Positions 51,301-61,992 of a stretch of 64,000 nucleotides of DNA are shown here, one piece after another; the stretch's first letter is position 1; each line of letters starts with the position of its first letter. Source of the stretch: Chamaea fasciata (taxonomy: Eukaryota > Chordata > Aves > Passeriformes > Sylviidae). The notes below the pieces were generated by a model that had not been told where the DNA came from, did not search any database, and saw nothing but the letters and a program-made list of their open reading frames with translations. Location of the stretch: NCBI GenBank assembly GCA_029207755.1, contig JARCOQ010000016.1, forward strand, positions 2,547,001-2,611,000, read 5' to 3'. Position numbers and translations under genes: made by a program.

Positions 51301-54300
51301 GATCGTCTTATTGCAATTGTTCCTCTAGAGTCTTTCAATAAAATAATACTATATATTAATACTGTGTTTATTTTTCTAACGTCCTTATTTGCAGATAGGA
51401 AACATCAAATTCACCTGTGTTTCCACGTGGAGTTGCCAGGCTCCTGCCCCTTTGGTTCACCTGCTAGCATGTTCTGTAGTATTGCAGCATATGGGGAGGG
51501 AAGGGATCACCAAAAACTCATTTTGACCTTGGGGAAAATCAGAAGCACTTATGCCGTTCCGACAGTTTATTCATCGAAACTGTTTTTGGAGACCTCACAA
51601 CTTCCTTAAATGATCTTAACAGTGCCTAGAAAGTTTTATTAATGTCTTTCTAAATATTTTCTTGTTGCAGTTGAACTCAGAACAATTAATCGCTTTTCTC
51701 TTTGCAACAGTCTTATGTATATTTAAAGGCCAGGAGCATATCCATTAATATTGTCCCAAGATATAGAATACATATTTTCATTTATCTTTTTTTCCCCTTA
51801 AGACACAGCACAGATAGGCTGTGTCATGAAATTTACCATTTCCAATGTTGCCTCATGCTGGGTAAAGGACTTGGATGGTTTGCTCATTGGCTTTTAGCAA
51901 GGAGGTGGTACAGAGTACAGCACTTTCTCCTCCATGAGATTTTTAATTGCTCCTGTGACACTTGTGCTCGGTCAACAGTAATATTTTGCAGTTTAGTCCA
52001 GAAGATGAAGCAAATGGCAATGTGAGACAAAGAACAGCAGAGCCAGAAGTTTCTCCATGTTCAGGGTGGTCATTTTAATTTCTCCATAGTAAGCCTAAGT
52101 GGTTTTTTAGCCCTTTTGCACAATTACTTAGAAACCCAAGGAGGGTTGCTCTTTTCACTCATTTCCACTTCCTTCCCAGTCCAGCTGTGTCAGAGGACAA
52201 GATCACCATTCCCAAATAGTCTTTACTGCTCTGAAGGAGAGCTGCTTGTGAGAGTGCTCCTAGTAGGCTTCTGACAGAGGCAGCTGGGCAAGTTTAAAGT
52301 TTATAAATGGATAGTCTGAGCTGTGTCTGACAAATTTGCTGGAGGAACCATAGGAGTGTTCCTGTAAATGTTTTCAGTAGAATTATCTCCACCAGGGAAT
52401 GGTGACAAGTACTAGCAAGCCTTGGAGGACATAAGAAAAATAAGCTGGACATGGGATTCAAAAATACTGAAGGCTCAGAGCTTGCCATAATACTGTTTTT
52501 AGGGGAATGTCCAAAAGCAAAGACACTAAGAACAGGCAGTAGTATTTTGCAAAGCAATGTTAGAAATGTTAGGCCAATGTGAAGTTAAGAGCTGGTGCCC
52601 TTGCAGCCAGAGCCCAGGGTAGGTATGGTACAAGGCACTGACTGCACAGTGAAGTCCAAAGATGTGCTGCTGTAAGGGCAAAATCAGGCATCATTTCCAT
52701 GGGCTGGGATTTATTTGCTGTTCAGGATTTACAGTCATCTCTGACAATTGCTTCTTGCAGCCACAAAACCAAGTATATCCTATACTGAAGCACAGCAATA
52801 ACAAGATTTGAATGTCATTAGGGGCTGCTCCTACACATCTTGTATTAAAGCAGCTAAGTGTTTAACCCATGACTAGAACTCCTATTATCTTTGCTTTTGA
52901 AACCTCAGTACAGATCACTTAACCACTCTGCAAGAAATCCCGTGAGAGACCAACAACAGCAGGGAACAAAGTCGGGCAAGAAATAGCAGATTGTATCTGC
53001 TAGAGCTTTTTAAATACATTTTTCATATGAGTGCAGTCAACTTGAATATTTCTCCTAATATAGATTAATTTAAGACATATTTTTGAAGAGCATGAGGCTC
53101 TGAGAATTTGACCAAATAGTTTTTCACTGAAAAGCTCTGCCAATTATATACAGCACAAAGGAGAGAATAATGCATGAAATGCATAATACACCTTTTTCTT
53201 CACTACACGTGGCTTAAAAATGAATGATACAGATCCTCTTTGCATTTTTCATCTGTGCTCACGTAAATCCAAGTCTGAGGTAAGAATCTGTTGGAGTTCA
53301 TCTAGCAGAGTGAGCTACCAAATTTGTTGGTTCAGTTTCCAGGCAAGAATGTGGCCATTTGAGAAGTTCCAGTGGGGTATAGGATCAGCTGTAGTCTCAT
53401 CAATAGTTGTGTAAATCAGGACTATCAGGGTTGAGGAGGTAACAGCAATGTGAGATCTGCCTGGATATAACTTATTGAGAAGGAAACTAAAGCCTCGTTT
53501 TTGGCTAACAAGCAAATTACCTTTTTCACCCAAATATATGTTATGAATAGCAGCTGATCTGCATAGCATCATTTTGTAAGGCCTCAACTCAGCAAAGCTC
53601 CTAATTACATATTTTGATTGAAGCCCTTGCATATGTCCCCAAATTCAATGGGACCATACATGTCATTAAGTGCTTTCTTGGGCCAAGACCTAATTGGATT
53701 TACAGGAATTTCAGGTGCTTATTTACATCATGAGAGATATAAAATATTTTATTGCAGTACTTTTCAGTGAAAGGAAGATCTAATGTAAAACTTTACTTTC
53801 ACTAATCAAGAAAGGTGTGTGCCACTATTACATCAAATTGCAATACTAGAAGCCATCCCAGGGCAAAAGAGAGCCACATGTCACACGAGTCACTTTGTTG
53901 AGAATGCAGATTCTGTGGAAATGGATTATTCAATTTACTACATGATTCAGAAGTTGGATTAAAATTCATGATAACATGCTGTTTGATCTTAAAGGTGGCT
54001 TGCACAGTATATGCAAACAACTTGTTATACGGACTTCCTGAAGAATTTATCTTATACTGTAATTTGGAGAATACTTGAATTGTTTTAAGAGCATGGTGTA
54101 ATCATTTAGGGCTGCTTATTTTCCCTTTCACTGAATAATATTTAGTTTCTTTTCTTAATTTTCTCTGCCATACAAGAAATGTAACACCTTTTAACATCAA
54201 TCCCGGGGCACAGTATTGCAATTTAAATTCCAATCCCTAACCTGTATTCTGTGAGCTACACTTTTATCCATGGCATCTACTGGTCTATTCAAAAGGCCTG

Positions 54301-55094
54301 TAAGTATATATCCTGGGGTTTGTGCATACAGGCATTTAGGTATTTGAGCAATTCTGCAATGTAGCACGTGAGCTACACAGGCAGGTGTCTCCTGAACATC
54401 ACCTCACCACCACAACAGTGGCAAACACCTCCTGGCCTTTTGGAGTACAATGTTCTCTAGGCAAATGGGTTGTCAGATGTGTGTCATACCCACAATTGAA
54501 TAATGGAATAGGTGGAAGGAACCAGTAGTTCCAGCTCCGAGTTGTCACGGCAAGAACTGTACTATTCAAAAGGTAGAACTGCAGCCATGTAAGTATCTCC
54601 ATCTTACAAGGCAGACCTGAATGAATTAGAAGCAGCAGAATTTATTATCTCCCTCAGTGAGACCACAAAGCAAACAAGCCTCTACCTCCAGCAGCCCTCA
54701 ATGAAGAGTGAGCACATCCACAGTGCTTCTGTGTGAGATGAGAATCAATTCTCAAAACTGATGGAGGCATGTGGCACCAAACCACACCTTTTCCTAAAAA
54801 GTGCTTCCAACGCTATGTGCTCTGCTGTGGTGTAACTTGGCCACCTCCATGCCTTGTGCAGCTGCAGGCCAACACACCAGCAGACAAACCACTGATTACA
54901 AGTGTGTGCAAGTGAGCGCTGTGCCTCTGCTCAGGCATGGCCAGCAGCACAGCTCTGCAAATTGCAGGGAGCTGGTACGTTTTGTGTGAGGTTGCTGATG
55001 TGGACAGATAGGTTTACCAGCTCTGTTTCCTCCCAGTCCTCAAGTTCATCAAAGCAGAAATCATTATGAAGCCCAAACCATGCAGACCAACACT
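45331..55094. other. Intergenic DNA, no gene recognised
   Basis: About 10 kb of AT-rich DNA without a supported gene, CpG island or recognisable transposon end. A weak imperfect direct repeat lies at 48283-48336 (26 and 28 bp copies beginning TATGGCAA). Open frames are at most about 130 codons and look random. Confidence 0.5.
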
Positions 55095-55236
55095 GGGATT
55101 GGCTCAGTTGGTTGGAGCATGGTGCTAATAGTGCCAAGGTTGTGGACTGGATCTCTGTATGAGCCATGCACTTAAGAGCTGGACTTGCTGATCCTTGTGG
55201 GTCCCTTCCAGGCCAGATGATTCTGTGATTCTGTGA
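55095..55236 (+). mobile_element. tRNA-Ile-derived SINE with CR1 tail (TguSINE1 type)
   Basis: The head (55095-55170) resembles tRNA-Ile(AAU). It has an intact pol III A box TGGCTCAGTTGG at 55100-55111, followed by 'GGAGCATGGTGCTAATAGTGCC', whose central CTAATAG is the anticodon loop. The B-box region (about 55144-55154, GGACTGGATCT) is mutated away from GGTTCGATTCC, and the final 'GTATGAGCCA' matches the acceptor side. The tail 'CTTGTGGGTCCCTTCCAGGC' plus ATTCTGTGATTCTGTGA is a CR1 3' end, which lets CR1 machinery mobilise it. This structure is the one described for TguSINE1 of passerine birds. The damaged B box and base changes make it a fossil copy, not a tRNA gene. Confidence 0.92.
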
Positions 55237-58200
55237 ACAACCAGATGTAGAAGAGCACATCAAGGTCCTGTTCTGTCTGCTCCTGCAAAACTGCTGTTAG
55301 TTCCCTAGTTCATGAGAATTCTCCTCTGGCTCCCCAGTTTCCAGAAGGCTTCAAGAACCTTCCTTTTTGTCTTGCCAAGATAGGAACTTGTTCCTGAGAA
55401 GAGCATATTTGGTAGATTCACACGGAATCTCACGTTTATGGAGGCTTTTCCATTGTGATGGAAGAATGGGGCATAGATAAAGTCAGTGCTGTCAAGAATG
55501 GGACAAATCTCAAAGACTGTAAAAGAGGTGTCAGCCTTATCAAAATCCTCCCTAACTCAGTGAGGAGGTGTTTACAATGTGTTACCACTTCTATGAATTC
55601 AAAAGCTATTAAAATGAGAGATCATACAATGTATGACACAGTCATCTTTGCCATACATGGACTAATGCCTTACTCTTCCAAAAACTGCATTTCTTTTAAG
55701 GCACATCAAATACCTTGCCTGAAAACTTCCTTTCCTTGTAGCATCCAAATTACAGCCAAACAGGTTTTTGCACCCACTTTTGCTAATGACTTTCTCAATA
55801 CAGAAAGATTAATGATAGTTATCAAGTTTGTTTGCTTAAATTTGTATAATTGTCTTTGCTCTGTAATATCTGACATAGCCCATGGTGTTGGCAGACCAGA
55901 GTCAGAGGGAAGCTGAAACACTTCTGCCAACTCAGCTGTTAGAAAGTGCAGCAGCAAATCAGGCTACCTGTTCAATTCCCCTCTCCCAGGGGAAAATGGC
56001 ACAAATGCACTCCCCCCACTCCCTGCCCTGGGAAGCTTTGTCCAAGGGTTTGGAGACTTTATGCAGAAGCTCAGGCAAATGTCACTGTCACACACTGGCA
56101 AACAGTCCCAGCTCCACCTGACACACTGTGCTCTGTGGGACTGCCCAGTGTGCACAAGGGACACGAGTGCATCAGTGGTGGCTGCCCATACTCAGTTTGA
56201 CATACCATCGTAAACAACGGTTCCCGCCAGAAAAGCTTGTATTAAATCAATTACCACAAAACGGCTCTGCTTTTGAAGAACAGTCACACTGTTTCATCAG
56301 ATATGTTTCCAGAGCAAGTATCGTATCAGGAGCTTAAGAATAAAACTTTGTCTTTAAAATACTGTATTTTCCAGTGTTAGCAAAAATGAAAGACTATTTA
56401 AATCTTCTTTGAAACCTTGTTTCCTTTCTAGTTATTGTTCCTGGAGCAAGTGATAGTGATATCTCAGTAGAAGTTTAGACACGTAGAACATGCTTTAGGT
56501 GACTACTGGGATAAATCTCTCCATATACTTTGCACTGGTATGTCATCATAGTAAATGTAGTCCAGAAACTGTTGGGTGTTCTGAAAAACTGGCTAATCAT
56601 GTAAACACAACCCACAAAGTCACTTTCAGTGAAAAAGTCTCTTTTTTTCCATCTCTTCTCCTTTGATTACCTTTTTTTTGTGTACCACTTGTCTTTTTCC
56701 ATCAAGTGGACAAGCAGGAAAAAAATGCAAAACCTAGAATGAAAGCCCAAGCCAAAGAAACCTTCATCTAAACAAAGTGCTAGTTGCAACAGGCAGTGGT
56801 TACTTCTAATTTAGATAATCCAAAGTAGGTCACCTTCATGAGACTTCCAGACTTTCCAACTTAGCAACTCAGACGGATAATAAAACAATTTTTAGTTAAT
56901 GAGAGAACATCAGATAAAAAAAAAAAAAAAAAAAAGAACTGCAGGAAGCTGTGAACTGCAGTATCTCCTTACTGAAGACAGAATGCCACATGGCAAGAAC
57001 AGATGGGTAATCCTTCCGTGATTATCCTCGACCACTGGCTGAAAGAAAAAGCTGTCACAACACGGAGGGCTGTATATAAAGTACATATACAGCCATTTCC
57101 CCTCATTGATAGTAAAAGGTTTTATATGCAAGAGATTATAAAGAAAAAGGGACGCTTTAACGTGATGGTGAAGGGAATAATTCTTCCATTTTCCTTCACT
57201 TCCTGAAGTGGAGCATATGCCAAGGTCCTGAACTAAATTTATCTCTGAGAAGGAAGGTGTAATATACATTCCACGTCCATATTACGTATTTCATACAAAC
57301 TGAATGTAGAACCTGCTTTTATTGTCTTTGAATCCTGACACAGTATGTTCAGTGGATAATTTAGACACTGTTTCCAGAATGAAATGCTGGTGTCAGAAAC
57401 TTGGCTTTTGCATATTCATTGACACCAGAGTTTGCATTTGCGATGTGGCAAAATAAAACCAGAGAGGATTAAGAAGGTTTGCTGGAATCTCAAGTTTTAC
57501 AAAACCACCAGAATGGAAGGCATTCCTTGCATGCAGTGGCCACATCTCCATTGACTTCAGTTCTGCCCATGCACATAAGAGAGAACCTGAATTTTATTAC
57601 CCACTTGGAGAGCAGCCTGATGTAAAATGAGTACCTGGCACAGAATCTTGGTTTTGTTTATGAAAAGAAAATATGGAAGAATGAATATCCATGGTACAGT
57701 ATACCTGAGTGGTGAAGAACACACATGTAAACCATAAAATGACTGAAGTGCAGAACATGAAGTTACTAGTGGTTCTGTGGTTCCAAAAAATCAAAATACA
57801 CTTCCTCTACCTTTTAAGTCTAGCAATTTACCAGTGTTTAAAAACAAAAAGCCAAGTTTTGGGAACTTGGTGCAGAGCAGGCAGTGACCTGCAGTCTGAG
57901 ATGGTGAAATTCTCAAGGAGTAATTCCCTACCCTGTTTTGCTCTTTCAGATTTGATGCTTAGACCAGTAAGACTTCCAGGGAAAAGGCCTATGTCCTCCA
58001 TATGCACCAAAGGAATTAGGAGTTGTGTGTCATTCTGGAAGAGATGGAAGGAAAAGAAAAAAAAGATTTTGTCACTTCAGGGAAGAAGCCCAAACTTCAG
58101 AGGACATTGCTGCTGCTGCTGGAGATTACTCATTGAACACTGCTTCTGGCCTATTTCTAACCTTTTCTATTCCTAAGGCACATTCCTTAGGTGCTGAGAT

Positions 58201-61029
58201 TTTTTTTGATATCATAGGAATATACACAAACTTGCTATTTGTTCTGTATTCTTCACAGATTTTAAGACTGAGATACCCATTCTTAGACAAATCAGTTCGT
58301 TCACCTTTTCCCCCTTCATCTCATAACACATATCCGAAATCTAAATTTTGATGTGATAAGGACGTGACTGTTTTCAAGAAAAATGCAAATCTTCACTCTG
58401 AAATAACTTAGTCTTCCACTGATTACAGAATGTGCTTCTAAACCGCCTATGAGTCAGGCTGTGAGTTGGAGTTCAGATAAGCCTGCAGTGTTTGTTCACC
58501 AGATGGACCATAAGCTCTGCAAAGTAGAGCAAAGGATATTGCTTATTAACACTGCTCTCAACTTCACTTATTTCTTTGTACAAAGTCTGGTTACTTGATG
58601 CAATTTTAGACTCTATTTACACTGTTAGGAGGAGGAAACTTTTTTTTTTTAAAATAACAGGATAGGTAAATCTAGCAAAGTAGATCAGACTAAAATGGAA
58701 CTGGGTATGGTTCTTCTTTTACATCATTTTAAGTAGGCAAGATTGATACCCTCCACCTCTCAAACACACCCACACTGAATTTACATACCTGTGCAGTGCA
58801 AAAAAATATTTAAATCAATTATGCCTTGGGATTTCACAGCAAATCAGCCAAGTCACAGTTGTTACGCTTGCGTAAAACACCATCTTTGACAGTTACGTGC
58901 AATCAACACAATACTTACATAAGGATCAAATCTGTTTTTTCTCTTATATATTTTGTGCTAGATACTAATTCTCACCTAACATGGGCAACATGGAGAATTT
59001 TCAGAGTGGTAACTCTCTCAAATGTCTTCTGTGTAACCTGATTAAATATTTTCTGATGCAAAACAGCTCAACCAAGCTGCCATTATTCATAAACATTACA
59101 ATAAGAAAATTAATTTAACAGTTGTATGAAATTTCTGTTTATAGTTTGTTCTTCGGGTTGTCACAGTTCATTTCTTCAGTTTCTGTGATTTTTTTTTCAT
59201 CTTCATGTTCTCAAGATGCTCAGCCTTGTCCTTTTCACTTCTTAGTGTGAATCAGCACAAGAAAAAAAAAATTGTATTAGTTAAATTCTCTTCCTTCTAT
59301 TTGGCTGTTTTCTTTAGCATAGAAGAAGGATGTTTGGAACAGTTAGTGGTCATTGGTTATACCACAGTTTTAAAAAGGAATGCCATACCTACTGCACTGT
59401 CCTTTCCAGATTTTACATGTCCCTAAATGTGAAAAAAGGAGGATGTTGAAGGAGGAGAAATCTGCTCCTCTCTCTGCTCTGCTTTTTCTGTCAGTGCAGA
59501 ACTGTTTCATGCTGGGGCTCCCACCCATACACAGGGCTGACTTTACACTGAAGACTCAGATCTTTATGGCCTATAAATTATTGTGGTTTGGATACAAATC
59601 TTCTCTCCAGAAGAACTTCCAGTAGGACATGTGTGAGACTGAGCATGCACTGCTGTTCCTCACTGTCCTATCAGTCACACTAATTATATACAGAGATTAG
59701 GGACACCCAGAGACATTTTCCAGCATAAAAATTACCCCACAAAATCTGGAGGAAATTTTCCAATAGGTCATAAAAGTTTTAAGAACCATGGATCACAAGT
59801 TCATCACAATTACTGCTGTGCTCCTTTTATAGAAAGCAGTATTGCCCTGTGCTGAAATATTGCCTGCCTTGGATGTTGCTGTTAGGGCTTTTGGCCATTT
59901 TATGGTATCCATGGGAATGAATCTCCCATTTCCCAATGAGGTGCGCAGGATTGGAATCATCTCCTGAGGCTCTTGAGAGCTCTTGGTCATTTGGCCTGTT
60001 CAGAGCCTATTTCTTTTCTGGCATCATGAGCACCTCCTGCCATCTACAAGCCCAAGGGAAGGCTGCAGGGAGCAACCACTTACTAGGACCACAACTTCCT
60101 TCTGAAGAGAAAAGCATTTAATCCCAAATGGAAGACGCTTTTATCTTGTTTTTGTCAGCAAATTTGCTTGACTGTGTTTAGAATGCCCCATCATTTGATC
60201 GTTTGGAATAAAAATTATCCATCATCTTCCCGAGCTGTGCAGAATCTGTCAGAATATTCCGGAACACTTTGAGTCTCTTTCATTTCTTTGTTCTAACTGC
60301 TCACTTCACTGTACTGTGGGGAGCAGCAAATCCGATGCATGTGCAACTGGTGTGGAAGGCTGGCACTGCCAAAATTTGTTATCACGGGCTCTCTGCCATC
60401 ACCCCAGCTGGCAAAAAGGGGGCACGGTTCCACTGCATGAATGGAAGGTCAACCAGAGGATGCTCTGCTGTCACACAGAGAGGAACTTTCTGGGCTGACT
60501 TTCCTGGAAGTTACAAATGATGTGTTTTGACCTCTCTGTTTTAGAGACACCTCGCAGTCGGCGATCCTCAGAGTGTGGCACTCTCTGAAACTGACACATA
60601 CTTCATCTGCTTGTGAAATGTTGCAAGGAAGGATACCTCCTGTAAAATTTTATTTGTAGCCTCACTGGATCCGTAGGAAAATTCCCTTAATGAAAGATGC
60701 TTCTGAATCTTACTACTTGTTTCATTTTCTTCAGATCAGAAACTAAAGCACTTCCAACGGAAACAAAATCCTGCCGGTCTGTGCAAATCCTACCTGGCTG
60801 TAATTTTAAAAAGCAACTGTTCTTTCCAGGAGATAATATTTTTTTTTTTTTTTACCTTTGGATTTGGTTTGTAAAGTGGAATTAGGCTTAGAAAAAGAGG
60901 CACTGTGCAGGCAGATTAAAAAAAAAACCCTCCCTACTTCTGTCCTATCATCAGATAATGAGATCTTTCAGATTAGAAAGCCAATATCGGTATGGGAGAA
61001 AAACGCAACTGAACTCGTCCGTTCTGTTC
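55237..61029. other. 5' flank of XYLT1, no other gene recognised
   Basis: This is AT-rich flank leading to the CpG island. A 153-codon plus-strand frame (55455-55916) has a faint look of a hAT-type transposase start (MEEWGIDKVSAVKNGTNLK), but the catalytic and Cys/His motifs expected downstream are not seen. A 20-nt poly(A) run lies at 56916-56935. Other frames look random. Distal enhancers could lie here, but none can be shown from sequence alone. Confidence 0.5.
56916..56935 (+). repeat. (A)20 mononucleotide run
   Basis: Twenty uninterrupted A, with no upstream polyadenylation signal evident. Probably a simple mononucleotide repeat. Confidence 0.9.
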
Positions 61030-61475
61030 ACTTTTTGAGACACCGGGCTTTTAGCCACAGTCGCCTTGTGCCCGGTCCCTGCAAACCTCACCGGGCCGCG
61101 GAGGTGTTGCACCTTGCTCACGTTCTCAATCCGCAGAGGAGATCTGACGAGGCGATTTGAAATGCTGCCAGGGACCCTTTTCCTTCAGGGGAAAAAAAAA
61201 ACCCCAAACCCCATCATCTCGGCCTCGGGGGATTTGGGCCCATTTTGCCGGCGAGGGGTCGGCAGGCGGGTGCCGGTGCCCGGCGTGAGGCCGCGATCCC
61301 TCAGAAGATGGCAGTCGCCGCCCGCCCCGCCGCCGGCCGCCCCCTCCCCTCCGCTCCGCTCCCCGCCCGCCGGGGGCCGCCGCCGCCCCGCCCCGGCCCC
61401 TTCCCCTCACGCAGCGCCGGGGCTCGCCCGCCCGCCGAGCACCCCGCTCCTCCTCCGCCTCCAGCCCACCCTCCA

Positions 61476-61510
61476 CCTCCTCCTCCTCCTCCTCCTCCTT
61501 CCTCTTCCTC
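61476..61510 (+). repeat. Polypyrimidine (CTC)n tract in the promoter/5' UTR
   Basis: A run of CTC triplets with minor interruptions, CCTCCTCC through CTTCCTCTTCCTCC, flanked by further C/T-rich sequence. Homopurine-homopyrimidine tracts of this kind can adopt triplex (H-DNA) or G-rich structures on the complementary strand. It lies 260-295 bp upstream of the XYLT1 ATG. Confidence 0.85.
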
Positions 61511-61725
61511 CGCCAACCCCACCCCTGGCCCCGGGCTGGCCCGGCCGCGGGCTGCCGCGCCGCCAGGGCTCCCCGCCGGCTTCCCCCATCCCCACGCGCC
61601 GCGAACACCTCCTCCTCCTTCCTCCCCCCGTCCCTCCTTCCCCACCTCCGCCCTCCTCCTGCTGACGTCTGGCTCTGCCCGGCTGAAAACTCGGTGCCGC
61701 GGCGGATGCGGCGGCTCTCGGGAGC

Positions 61726-61767
61726 GCGGCGGCGGCAGCAGCGGCAGCAGCGGCAGCAGCAGCAGCG
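61726..61767 (+). repeat. GCG/GCA triplet tract immediately 5' of the XYLT1 start codon
   Basis: Fourteen consecutive GCR triplets (GCG x3, GCA x2, GCG, GCA x2, GCG, GCA x4, GCG) are followed by AAG and the ATG. The tract is in the same frame as XYLT1 but upstream of the start, so it is 5' UTR. It is a candidate length-variable site. In people, a GGC repeat at the XYLT1 promoter/exon 1 expands and silences the gene in Baratela-Scott syndrome (established knowledge). Whether this avian tract is the same repeat by position is inference. Confidence 0.9.
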
Positions 61768-61770
61768 AAG

Positions 61771-61992
61771 ATGGTGGCGGCTCCGTGCGCCCGGCGGCTG
61801 GCGCGGCGCTCCCGCTCGGCGCTGGTGGCGGCGCTCACCGTGCTGCTCCTGCAGACCCTCCTCGTCTGGAATTTCACCTCCCTCGACGCCGGCGAGGAGC
61901 AGCGCGGCGGCCGCGAGAAGCGAGACCGCGGCGGAGAGCAGCGGGGGCAGCCGCAGCGGCGCGGACCCGCCGCCCCGCACGGCAAGGCGATG
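61771..61992 (+). CDS. XYLT1: Xylosyltransferase 1, coding exon 1 (N-terminal 74 residues, partial gene)
   Basis: XYLT1 is a Golgi type II membrane enzyme that transfers xylose from UDP-xylose to serine of proteoglycan core proteins, the first step of glycosaminoglycan linker synthesis. The exon begins [18 protein letters not shown], nearly identical to mammalian XYLT1. Residues 1-16 form a basic cytoplasmic tail. Residues about 17-35 ([19 protein letters not shown]) are the signal-anchor. Residues 36-74 are an Arg/Gly/Gln-rich stem ending HGKAM. The start is supported by an in-frame TGA at 61663-61665 with no ATG between, A at -3 and G at +4. The donor GTAGGC at 61993 leaves phase 0, and the mammalian protein continues with an equivalent 'ARAL|DPHPSP' junction (from memory). 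The stem is shorter than the human Gly-rich one. The catalytic domain lies in exons outside the window. Mammalian loss causes skeletal dysplasia. Confidence 0.94.

Noticed and set aside
55095..55170. tRNA-Ile gene
   Set aside because: The B box is mutated, several stem positions no longer pair, and a CR1 tail follows directly, so it is the head of a SINE.
55455..55916. Plus-strand frame of 153 codons with a faint resemblance to a hAT transposase segment
   Set aside because: The similarity is limited to about 20 residues (WGIDKVSAVKNGTNLK). The downstream motifs and terminal inverted repeats expected of hAT elements are not seen. A profile search would be needed.
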